NCBI GenBank assembly: GCA_007258455.2
Contig: VDFB02275597.1
Coordinates: forward strand, 30,656-94,655
From: Sequoia sempervirens
Lineage: Eukaryota; Streptophyta; Pinopsida; Cupressales; Cupressaceae
Length of the DNA stretch: 64,000 nucleotides
Direction of reading: 5' to 3'
Within the stretch, counting starts at the first letter, position 1. Every line of letters begins with the position of its first letter. The position numbers were made by a program, and so were the translations under genes. Below the pieces are notes generated by a model. It ran no database searches. It was not told where the DNA came from and saw only the letters and a list, made by a program, of their open reading frames with translations. Positions 36,401 to 46,500 of the stretch are shown piece after piece.

Positions 36401-37039
36401 AAGGTGTTCCATTTTAAATGAATCCATATGTTTGATAAAAAAAAATTGTACTAGTAGGATAAAGGACATAATTAAAATTTTACACAGTAGAAATTTTCTT
36501 TAATAAGCATGTGAATAGGACAATAAAATTAATGAAAAATGATGAATAATACATAGCAAATAGAACCCATCACACCATATTTATGTCTAGAAACCCTTGT
36601 TTGAACAATTCCACCACCAAAAAGGCTCAGCTTAAGTTAATCTTAAGCGAGTGTACACCAATACATTCATTTCTTCATTTAATAGCAAACAAACAATGCA
36701 AGAGTATCTAAAAAATAACTATATAATCCACTATAACATGCTTCCATTATATAAAAAATATGAAAACTAGAAACCACTAGATAGGATGTAGAACTAAGTC
36801 AAAACCATTAGCTATGGCAAAAAATCTAACACCTCTATGGTCATGGTCGAACATATCTTGGAGTAACATAGAACTCTTATGAATCTTACACCTCTCACAC
36901 TTTTCTTCTACATCATAAAGATCTTAGTCCTAAACACACTATGAAGACATTCAATGTTTTTGTCATAACCATCAAATTGGAAAGATATTTTATAACTCTC
37001 AATTTTGAGTATTTCAAATTACAATGTAATCTCCTACTC
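36401..37039. other. No gene recognised; its right part is duplicated at 53.6 kb
   Basis: AT-rich. From about 36885 onward it resembles 53568-53744 (both read CTATGAAGACAT then CATCAAATTG), part of a local duplication. Confidence 0.5.
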
Positions 37040-37044
37040 AATGT

Positions 37045-37369
37045 TGTTGGAAAATGATGCATGAGTCTCACCAAAGATTCAATGTAAAGTTTTTTAGTAA
37101 ACAATTAATTTTAATAACTTTTTGTAATGTGCATGTTGACTACAACTGTCATGTGCAATCCTATTTTTATACAAGCTATTTTAGTTTAATGCATGCATGC
37201 ATCAACTATATTTAGCATTGGTAATGCAAAACCTCTATATAGAGAGGTCATTTGTAATGGATTTTATGATCAGAGAAATAAGAAGCTCCTATGTGTTTGT
37301 GTGTAAAAGAATTGTCCTTCCTTTGTTTTCTATTTTTTTTGTGAACTTGTTTGAGCTTCTGAATTTACA
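37045..37369 (+). repeat. Left LTR of the compact Copia-like element
   Basis: TGTTGGAAAATG...GAATTTACA; contains the palindromic core TGCATGCATGCA and CCTCTATATAGAGAGG, a TATA-containing palindrome. Confidence 0.9.
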
Positions 37370-37386
37370 TTTGGTATCAGAGCAGG
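37370..37386 (+). other. Primer-binding site, Met-initiator tRNA type
   Basis: TTTGGTATCAGAGCAGG, the canonical plant Copia site. Confidence 0.9.
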
Positions 37387-37430
37387 TATTTTATTTTGGG
37401 TTAAAGATTTAGTGGTTATAATTTCACCAA

Positions 37431-38320
37431 ATGTTTATCATGTTGAATTCTAACTTCTTTCCTATTCCTGAATTTGATGGAAATGAGTATGATTATTGGT
37501 GCTTAAAGATGATGACTTTTTTGATAGGAAAGGATTTGTGGAAGATTGTTGAATCAGGTTACCAGAAGCCAGCTAATTGGAATGCCCTTGAGCAACCAAT
37601 GAAAAAAAAATTAAAAAAGAAGCCAAGAAGAAGAATTCTCAAGCTTTGTTTCATATTCAAATGGCTCTTGATAAGAGCTTATTCCCAAGGATTGCAGGTG
37701 CAAAGACAACAAAAGATGCCTGGAAGAATCTAAAAGAAGCTTACCAAGACAATGATCAAGTGAAGGTTGTAAAGTTACAGACATTGAAGAGATAATTTGA
37801 GAATTTAAAGATGTAAGAAGTTGAAAGTGTGAGTGCATATCGTGTCAGAGTTAAAGATGTGGTCAATAAGATGGTTACACTTGGAGAAATTGTGAACATT
37901 GAGGTTCTGATCAAAAAGGTGTTGAGAACTCTCACACCAAGATGGAACCATGTTGCCATTATCATAGAAGAAAGCAAAGATTTGAAAACCTTTCAGTTTG
38001 ATCACTTGGTTGGATGTCTTATGTCTCATTCATGAAGAGAGATTGAAAGATTCATTTGGAGAAAGTGATGTGAAATCCTTTTCATCCAAATTGCAAATCA
38101 CAAAGAGGATGCCAACAACACCAAAAACAATGAAGGCCAAGGTAAAGGTCAAAATTAGAATCATGCAAAAGGAAATAGAGGTAGAGGTGGCTCAAGAGGA
38201 AGAGGTGGTTCCAGAGGATGAGGTAGAGGCAATTTTGATAAGAGGAATGTTCAATGTTACCACTGTAATAAGTATGGTCACTTTGAAAGACAATGTAGAT
38301 TAAAAGAAAGGTAAGTTTAC
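37431..38320 (+). pseudogene. Copia gag (UBN2-like core and CCHC knuckle), frameshifted
   Basis: Begins MFIMLNSNFFPIPEFDGNEY, then DYWCLKMMTFLIGKDLWKIV, the usual start of a plant Copia gag. The frame shifts near 37600 (an A run) and again near 37800. It continues with VKDVVNKMVTLGEIVN, VLRTLTPRWNHVA and a GRGGSRGRG-type basic patch, and ends in the knuckle CYHCNKYGHFERQC near 38255-38295. Three or more frameshifts or stops make it non-functional as it stands. Confidence 0.75.
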
Positions 38321-38442
38321 ATTATTTGTTTCAATGCCTAGGAAATATTGGTAAAAAAACAAAGAAAGAATCTATAAATTTAAAGTGTGAGAAAGATAGT
38401 TTGATGGAAGAATTAGTGAAACTTAAAAAATGTAATTCATAA

Positions 38443-38871
38443 TTGATAGATAAGATAAAGGAGTTTTCAAAAGAAAGGTGTGATTATTTGTGTGAGAATG
38501 AAAATCTTGAAAAAGAATTAGAAAAAGTGAAAAAGAAAAATGAAGAGCTAGAAGGTAGATTGAAGCTACATGATGAGGTCAAGAAAAATAACGAAGATCT
38601 AGAAGGAAAGCTAAAGTTGTTGGAGAAAGAAATTGAATGTTTGAGGTCAAAGCCATTGTTGTGTGATGTTGCATGTGATATGAATGATTTTTGTTCTTCA
38701 TTTGATATGGGTAATGTAGCTAAAGTTTCTTCAAGTAAAGAATGTGAAGTTGAAGATGAAGATGTGTCTGAAACTAATGTTTTTGTAGCATGTGAAGCTA
38801 ATAACAAAGGTTGGTTTGAAAAGAGAAAAAGTTTGGGAAAACATGGGAAAATAATGAGAAAGCCCATTTAG
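38443..38871 (+). CDS. Gag-associated coiled-coil ORF
   Basis: 142 open codons. The first half is a long charged heptad pattern (ENLEKELEKVKKKNEELEG, repeated as EVKKNNEDLEGKLKLLEKEI); the second half is acidic. It ends with a basic LGKHGKIMRKP. It follows the knuckle and so probably formed the gag C-terminus. It resembles in style the coiled-coil gag of the outer Copia-like element at 10.7 kb. Confidence 0.5.
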   Translation: MIDKIKEFSKERCDYLCENENLEKELEKVKKKNEELEGRLKLHDEVKKNNEDLEGKLKLLEKEIECLRSKPLLCDVACDMNDFCSSFDMGNVAKVSSSKECEVEDEDVSETNVFVACEANNKGWFEKRKSLGKHGKIMRKPI

Positions 38872-38877
38872 CTTGTT

Positions 38878-39171
38878 GTGAGGCCAAATAATGAAGGCCC
38901 AGGATATGGTGAGAGAGATAGAAATGATGTAACAAGTGTTACAAGTTTGTGCAAATTAGCTAAAAGTATGGAGTTTATGGAATGTTCTCATTGTCATAGG
39001 GGAAGACATGAAAAAGAGAAATGTTGGGATCTTCATCCTTGTACAATTTTTGGGTTAAAGAATCATTCAAAAAAATCATGTTGGAATAGAGAATGGAATG
39101 GACAATCTGAGAAAGATTGTATGAAAATTGATTATCGATGGATCAGTGGATCCAGTTGGAGAAAATTATAG
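38878..39171 (+). CDS. Small Cys/His-rich ORF near the 3' end of the compact element
   Basis: A 97-codon open frame with ECSHCHRGRHEKEKCWDLHP then CTIFGLKNHSKKSCWNRE, two linked Cys/His clusters (CxxCxxxxHxxxxC type, then CxxxxxxxHxxxxC). Likely nucleic-acid binding and part of the gag region of this family; the separate ATG may be incidental. Confidence 0.45.
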   Translation: MRPNNEGPGYGERDRNDVTSVTSLCKLAKSMEFMECSHCHRGRHEKEKCWDLHPCTIFGLKNHSKKSCWNREWNGQSEKDCMKIDYRWISGSSWRKL

Positions 39172-39361
39172 GTATGTTCAAAAGGTTCTATAAATCCAAA
39201 TGTTGGCATGTTAAAAGCAATAAGTTGTCATATAATCTGAGAGATAGTGAGTCTTCTCTATATTAGAGAAAGAATCTATGAAAGTCTGCACACTGAATTG
39301 TTTACGTTCAGTTTACAAAACTTTGGTACTGTATTGTAAGTCTCAGCATCAAAGGGGAGTA

Positions 39362-39684
39362 TGTTGGAAAATGATGCATGAGTCTCACCAAAGATTCCAT
39401 GCAATTTTTTTTAGTAAACAATTAATTTTAATAACTTTTTATAATGTGCATGTTGACTGCAACCGTCATGTATAGTCCTATTTTTATACAAGCTATTTTA
39501 GTTCAATGCATGTATGCATGAACTATATTTAGCATTGGTAATGCAAAACCTCTATATAGAGAGGTCATTTGTAATGGATTTTATGATCAGAGAAATAAGA
39601 AGCTCCTCTGTGTTTGTGTGTAAAAGAATTGTACTTCCTCTGCTTTTTTTTTTTAAAGGGTTTGTTTGAGCTTCTGAATTTACA
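39362..39684 (+). repeat. Right LTR of the compact Copia-like element
   Basis: Preceded by AAAGGGGAGTA; ends TTTACA before AATGT. Confidence 0.9.
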
Positions 39685-39689
39685 AATGT

Positions 39690-40158
39690 CTCTTTACACA
39701 TTATTCCAAATATTTTTAGAGAATAATTAATAAATACATAATATATCTATTTTCAAATGAACATTTTATTTTGTTCACTCCAACAAATAAAAATTATACA
39801 TTATTTATCATCTACATAATTAAATATAATTAACCAAAACATAAAAAGTATTTGATAAATATCACCCCTTAAAGAGAAAGATAAGTAAGAAGATTGATTA
39901 GCTAGTATATTGAAGCCACCCATATTTAAGGTTGTAATTTTAACACGTGGGCATACCATTTAATTAGCAATGCCAACATACAGTCCAAAGATTTATTCTG
40001 CACATTCAGAGTTGCTCACTATTTTACATGTACTTGACAAGTTAAGATAGGACTATATTATAAGCAGTCAATTTGTTCGCAGAGTAGATAAGACTTTTGT
40101 AGGATATATATTATTTTAAAATAATAACATTCTTAAACGTTTAGGGACTCGATACTAT
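39690..40158. other. No gene recognised
   Basis: AT-rich; the first 60 or so bases match the region after 53744 (duplicated flank). Nothing else seen. Confidence 0.4.
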
Positions 40159-41410
40159 TGATGTGTTTTTTATGCACTTCTCAACACAGGTAATGCATAG
40201 GTGCACTACCTCTCTTGAAAGACAATCTTCCACAATCAGATTGCAGAACACTATCCCAAGGTCTCTCAGATGTCAGGTCATGACAGTGCTTAGATACCTT
40301 AGTAGTTTGATGTGATTTGCTGGAATCATAAGGCGGACTTACGGATGAGTTACAAAGCATGGAAGTTGGGTTTGCAAATATAGTTTCAAAGTGCTGGAAG
40401 TGAATGAACAGTGGCTGTCCACTCAAAACAACAAGTTGAAACTCATCAAGTTCATTTGATTTAGCTTCATGGTGATGCTTTGGATCCTCCTCTAACCAAG
40501 GATTAAAAGAAATAGCAAAAGGAGAAGGGTTAAGAAAACTATTCTAATCCTAAGCTACGAATGAACAAGAACAATTGTATCGCTAAAGTAGAGGCTTCCT
40601 AAACCGAAGTTTTGCTTGGCCGAGAAACTCTACGCTTGCACAAAACCAAAGGTAATCTTCTAAGGACTGCAGATTAAAGGCACATGCACATCATGCACAT
40701 GTAATTGAACTAAGTTGCAAAGAATGAAGTAATGAGCTCAGACTAGCTTTGCAAAGTGACTCATCATCAATGAACCACAAAAAACATGAGCTGGAAATCC
40801 ATCAAATACTAAAACAGCAAACACCATCACCACTCCCATTCGAGAAACTAACACTAAAACTAACATGGAAGGTGAACCATGCATATATAAAGAGAAAACT
40901 CAAAAAGAACACCCATAAATCATGCAATGCTACTTTCTATTGCTGCAAAATGTCTTTACATCAATTCTCCAACCCTTACAAATGAGGGGCAAGCCCCTAT
41001 TTATAGTTTTCCAAAGCCCAAATGAATGGCTAGGATTAATTCGCATTGAGTGGCTCAGATTCAATTACATTAGGGTTTCACCTACCCTTCATTATCTAGC
41101 AATTTAAAATACATTCCTTGTCTTTTCCCTGTTTTGTCATCTAGTGCCAGTCACTGTAGCAATTTTGTCATTTAGTTGATTGCCCTTTTCACTGTAGCTA
41201 AAATTGCCTAAAAGTTGTCTTTTGCTTGATGTGCTTGCAGTGTTCTTCCTTTGATCAAACGAGTCCGTCGACGATCGACATCAATGGATTGGCGGCCCCT
41301 GATTCGGGTGGAAAACTCCTTAGAAATCATCACCATCTAGAAAAAGGTAGGACAACTCCCTCAATGGGCCTCTTCGATAGACCTATGGAAGGCTTCTTGA
41401 CTCCTGCAAA
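40159..41410 (-). repeat. Probable minus-strand LTR
   Basis: Plus strand starts TGATGTGTTTTTTATGCAC at 40159, the reverse of an LTR end in CA. On the minus strand an exact TATA box (CTATAAATAG, 40997-41006) is followed by a leader with TTGCAGCAATAGAAAG. I did not find a partner LTR or target duplication; the right border is a guess. Confidence 0.45.
40997..41006 (-). promoter_or_regulatory. TATA box of the minus-strand LTR
   Basis: CTATAAATAG read on the minus strand, followed by GGGGCTTGCCCC, a short palindrome. Confidence 0.55.
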
Positions 41411-41638
41411 CATGAAGTGTCGTAAGTGAATTTATACATGAGTTAAGGAAAATGTCAATCAAACCTACAAATTCCCTGTTAGATCTATCCATGCATCATC
41501 AAAAGATCTTGATATTCATATTTGGAGCTCATTTGGACCATAAACATTACTGTGTGCTTCAAGGGTGCGAGTGCCAGAGGGTGGAAAGATGGCAAAAGAA
41601 AGCCAGAAGGCAGACATCGGATGGAAGCCAAAACAGCC

Positions 41639-41746
41639 AGGAAGAAGGCAGGCTCCCGGATCTTCAAAACAGCCGGGAAGGAGGCGGGCTTCCGGATGTT
41701 CAAAACAACCGGGAAGAAGACAAGCTCCCGGATGTTCAAAACAACC
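41639..41746. repeat. 36-bp tandem repeat, three copies
   Basis: Units at 41639, 41675 and 41711 share CTCCCGGAT and TTCAAAACAACC. 36 is a multiple of 3, so frames stay open through it. Confidence 0.85.
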
Positions 41747-41759
41747 AAGGAGGGACGAA

Positions 41760-42345
41760 GCCCCGGAAACGGCCACGGAGGGGTAGGGCTCCAGAGGGCG
41801 GAAGGAAGGCAGCCGTCAGAAGTTCCAAAATGGCGACGGAGAGGCGGAACCCTAGAAACGGCCACGGAGGGGCTGGGCTCTGGAGGTTAGGAAGGAGGCA
41901 GCCATTGGAAGTTCCAAAATGGCGATGGAGAGGCGGAACCTCGTAAACGGCCATGGAGGGGAAAAGTCCCGAAAATGGCCACGGAGGGGCCGGGCTCCGG
42001 AGGCCGGGAAGGAGGCAGCCGTCGGAAGTTCCAAACGGTGAGGGAGAGGCGGAACCTCGGAAACGGCCACGGAGAGGAAAAGTCCCGAAAACGGCCACAG
42101 AAGGGCCCAGCTCGGGAGGCCAGGAAGGAGGCAGTCGTCGGAAATTCCAAAATGGCAACGGAAAGACGGAACCCCAGAAATGGCCACGGAGGGGAAAAGT
42201 CCCAAAAATGGCCACGGAGGCCGGGAAGGAGGCAGCCGTCGGAAGTTCCAAAACGGCGACGGAGAGGCGGAACCCCGGAAACGGCCACAGAGGGGAAAGT
42301 CTCGAAAACGGCCACGAAGGAGCCGGGCTCCGGAGGCCGGGTCGC
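41760..42345. repeat. GC-rich minisatellite with units of about 90-117 bp
   Basis: Composed of GGAAACGGCCACGGAGG, AAAAGTCCCGAAAA and GGAAGGAGGCAGCCGTCGG blocks. The GCAGCC landmark recurs at 41809, 41898, 42015, 42131 and 42232, steps of 89, 117, 116 and 101. The base composition is sharply unlike the AT-rich surroundings. Confidence 0.85.
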
Positions 42346-42360
42346 CCTGAGCCAACGAAT

Positions 42361-43098
42361 GTTCCAAATAGCAAAAGGGGGACGAAGCTCCGAAACCATC
42401 GAAACTTAACTGAATGTTGATGAAATCTTGACAGTTCATTTAAGCACATCAAACACATCCAAAATCCAAAAAAGGTTGCCCTCAAAGTCAAAATTGAGGA
42501 AACGGGAGCGACGAGGGTCCACAGATGTTTCCAAAATAGCCAAGGAGGAAGGGAATTCTGGAGCCAAAGTTTCGAAACCATTGAAACTTAACGGAATGTT
42601 GACAAAACCTTGACAATTCATTTACGCACTTCAAACACATCCCAAATCCAAAAAAGGGTGACCCCAAAGTCAAAAATGAGGAAACGGGAGTGACGGGGGT
42701 CCATAGATGTTTCCAAACAGCTAAGGAGGAAGGGAATTTCTGAGGGAAAGTTTCGAAACCATTGAAACTTAACGGAACATTGACGAAACCTTGGCAGTTC
42801 ATTTACTCACTTCAAACACATCCCAAATCCAAAAAAGGGTGACCCCAAAGTCAAAAATGCGGAAACGGGAGTGACGAGGGTCCACGAATGTTTCCAAATA
42901 GCCAAGGAGGAAGAGAATTCTGGAGGGAAAGTTCCGAAACCATCGAAACTCAACCAAACATTGACGAAACCTTGGCAGTTCATTGAAACACCCCAAACAC
43001 ACCCTAAATCCACCAAAAAGTTGTCCCCAAAGTCAAAAATGTGGAAACTAGACCGACAGGGGTCCACTGATGTTTCCGAAACAGCCAAAGCAAGACAA
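42361..43098. repeat. 181-bp tandem repeat, about four copies
   Basis: The landmark GAAACTTAAC (last copy GAAACTCAAC) lies at 42401, 42583, 42764 and 42945, steps of 182, 181 and 181. Each unit also has CAAAAAAGGGTGACCCC-like and GGGTCCAC...GATGTTTCC blocks. It adjoins the GC-rich minisatellite and the minus-strand LTR, so all may belong to one Gypsy 3' region; that link is inference. Confidence 0.9.
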
Positions 43099-43503
43099 AA
43101 GGCATAAAGGGGATGGGGGACTTTATTTCTCCGCAGATTTGAATACCCCAAGCAGGTGAATTTGGGTAGGGGAATTTGATCGTTTGATGGCACATGACCA
43201 ATTTGGGCTTGGAAATGGGGCACGCAAAACAAGACAAGAGCAAAGCAGCCTGTCGGGAGAGAAAAAAAGGGGGTCCTTGCATACGGCGGGGCGTGTGTGC
43301 AAAACATGCACAACAGGTATTGAGGAGAAATTGTTAGATCCATTTAAAGAGAATGCAAGGTATTCAATATTATTGTAAAAGATGGAAAACCTCATGTTTT
43401 ATTATATAATATCATTTACAATAATGATACAATAGCTATCATTTTTGTAGCTAATACAGTTATGCTGTCGGAGGTTTCAAAATAAGGATACTGAGATTGT
43501 ACA
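43099..43503 (-). other. 3' flank of the GDSL gene
   Basis: AT-rich sequence past the stop codon (43504). The nearest 150 bases probably include the 3' UTR. No clear single polyadenylation site could be chosen. Confidence 0.4.
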
Positions 43504-46500
43504 TTATTGGTAGCCAGAAGCCTTCTTCCCTGAGACTAGTGTAGAGAGATTAATTGGGTAGATAAAAGATGAATTTCCGCTCCAAATCTGCTGTGAAAAC
43601 AAGGCATAAACCTTTTCAGTGGGATGTATCCTATCCCATAACACATATGCATTTGTATCATTGTAGAAAAAATCCTTTGGAGTCATCTTTCCACAGTCTA
43701 CTTCTGCATTAAACAGTCCTGATCCACAACATGCTGACTTAGTATCTTTGAATCCTGCAACACACAATTTACATATTGATTTTCAGTAACTCTATCACTG
43801 AAAATCTGAGAAAGTGGAAATCATATGTTTTAGGGACTCCTTAGGAGTGTAGCTTACCATAGACTTCACCGTTTTGAATTATGTTCAAGAAATAATCATA
43901 AGCTTTAAGTTGTATGATGGTTAATCCAAATAGCTTTTGGGTAAGGTGAGCCACATGTGACTTCAAACCAGTGTTATATGCCACTAATAGTTGGTTCGCG
44001 GTATCCAGACAGTCACCATTGTTTATAAGTCTGCAATAAGGATTACATCCTAAAGCTGGAATATCCACTACAAGGACTTTCCTTGCCCCCGTGCGATAAG
44101 GCCTTTGTCAAGTCACAATCGAATAATATATCATTCTTCCAAAAAATTAAGTAGCTTGTGTAAATATTAAAACGAACAGAGAAATGAAATATAAACGGAA
44201 ATTAAAGAACAAAATACGAGATACGAATTTATAGTGGTTTGGCAATAGCCTACGTCCACTCTCACGCAGGGAATCACTGTATTAATCAATCACTAATCCA
44301 ACAATACAATACATGATCTGTCACACATATTTATACAAAGTTCTCTGAATACAAAGAGATGGGAGAATACAAATGGTCATGTGACCTTTGCACTTCACAT
44401 CTCAACAATCTCCTCCGTGAAGTCCAACCGGCACAACCATGCATTGCATGTCATCCCCTGCATTTCCCTTTGTCTTCACATCACAACCAGGCCCATCGAA
44501 GATTTGAGTTTGGCTAATGACTGCTCACAAACACAGTGAATCAGTCTTCTCCATGTCAAATCAGAGTTGATAATTTGCTGCAATTGGACCTTTTGATTTA
44601 GCATAATCAACAGTGCCATCTTCAGAGATGTTTGCTCTTCCTGCGTCTTAGCCCGGTCAACAATTCTCTTGTCAAAGTCATCTCCCCCTAGATGAGCATC
44701 GCCTGAAGTGGAGAACACCTCAAACACACCAACTCCAACCTCAAGCACTGAAACAACAAATTCTGCCATTCTGTCAAACATATTGCAGCCATCAACGCAC
44801 AGCAGCGAGGGGAAGGTATCAAAACCCTCTAACAAACACAGGCTCACAATAAGCCTCAAAACTTCCAACCCAGCAAAACTTCCAACACTGTCATTATTTG
44901 ACATTTCTCTAACCCAGCCGTCCATCCAGTTTTCATTTGACTCGCCCCTGAGGCTCTTTATTGTGGTTTCCAAGGCCTGCCTGCCACAGGCTATTTCCAG
45001 AGCAATAATGAAATTATGAGTGCGATCATCCGCATTCTTCAGCCTGGCAAGGCTCCTGCGCCAATTCAAAATTGACTTCATAATTTTCTTAAAATCTTTC
45101 CAATGCTTCGCTGCTTCTGGAATATCCATCTTGTTATAGGCAACTACAAATGGCTTATATGCAAGAATCTGGCCCAATTTGTAGCGGAACTCGTACCCGA
45201 AGGCGGCAACCATGCTGGAATCAGGCACAGCGATTACCACATCGCAGACTGCGGGGGCTTCCTCTGCAACCGAACTAGGATATAAATTAATTTGAAGAAC
45301 CTCCACCTTGCAATGTTCTTGTACTCGCACGGCTCCTTGATAGACTGATGCAACTTGGCCTTCATTTCTTACGCCTCCACTCTGCTCTCGTATATCAAAA
45401 TTTCCTTGTTCTTGCACACTACCTAAAATATAGTAACGCCCATTCGAGCAATTGCAGCCAGCGCGTGGAATATAAATTCCTTTGAGGATCTCAAGAACCC
45501 GCTTTTCTAATGCATTACGGGCACAGTCAGTAAAGGAGGCCAATTTGGCGCGGTCACCCTTCTCATCCGTGGCCTCATCATTAAATAAATTTTCATTCGC
45601 CACAGCCGGCTGGGGCTCTTCGGTTTCCACAGCAGCGGCGGGCACCCCGGGAACAGGGGGGATCTTTGTCTCGGGTGAAATTTCCGTTGCTTCCCAAACA
45701 GATACCTCCTCTGTAACAGTTGCCACATACCCTTGACGAGACACCGAAACGGGAGCATTACCAGTGCTAACATTCAAAACGGCAGTTTGCCGCACATCTT
45801 CATCATATGCATTTCTGCATGGGCAAAACCTTGAATGGCTTTGAGGAATAGTTCCAACCTGTCTTCCTCTTTGTGAGATTCTTTATCTACAAAAACCTGC
45901 TCAGATTTTTCCTTTGATGGCTGCGATGGAATATGATCAGGCTGCATTTGACTGGTAGAAGGCACCTCAGCCATACTGCGACTTCCATTATGCTGGGTCT
46001 CCTTCTGATGCGTGGGAGTCAGCTCTACCACCTCACTATCCTGCGTAGCCTTGTAAGCAAGCAAAGTGCTTTCATCAGCCTCCTTGCACTCCAACTCACG
46101 TTCTCTGCCAAACTCACCGTCTGGACCTTTCCTGCCACTGCCAGCCTGCAGGGCTTCCTTCTGGGAATCCTCCAAAACGGCTACCGTATTCACCGATTCC
46201 ACTTCTTCTCAATCGATGTCTAAATCGATAAAAATAGAATGGAGCTCAGCCAATTCCTCCTTCAGCTTTTCATTTCATTTCTTTTCAGAAAACTCCCATT
46301 CTTTTACAAATTTCTTTTTTTCTCTCTCCATACAGTATATTCGCTCTCTCAGCATCAAAATCTACTCCTTTAGAAATATAATTTCTTTGTTTAGGTGTTC
46401 CTCTCAGTCCTCGGCCTCTTCCTTGGGTTTATCTTCATTCGCCTGCTACAGACTGCATCCTCCTTTGCCATCCTCCTCTCCTAGGGAGGCATCCCCCTCA

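Larger units (their letters stand above)
37045..39684 (+). mobile_element. Compact non-autonomous Copia-like LTR element with AATGT target duplication
   Basis: LTRs 37045-37369 and 39362-39684 (325 and 323 bases, roughly 94% identical by eye) start TGTTGGAAAATG and end GAATTTACA. AATGT flanks both ends (37040-37044, 39685-39689). The primer site TTTGGTATCAGAGCAGG follows the left LTR and the purine tract AAAGGGGAGTA precedes the right. Total length is 2640 bp. The only protein relics are gag: a UBN2-like core, a CCHC knuckle, a coiled coil and a second Cys/His cluster. No pol is present, so it must move with proteins from another element. A related unoccupied site exists near 53744. Confidence 0.92.

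Noticed and set aside
41736..42581. A 281-codon minus-strand open frame rich in proline, arginine and phenylalanine, and others like it nearby
   Set aside because: It lies wholly within GC-rich and 181-bp tandem repeats, several frames on both strands are open at once, and it has no non-repeat domain. A composition effect.
44650..44895. A functional host Hsp70 gene
   Set aside because: Only about 80 residues of the ATPase domain are present, its middle is diverged, and the segment lies inside an LTR element.
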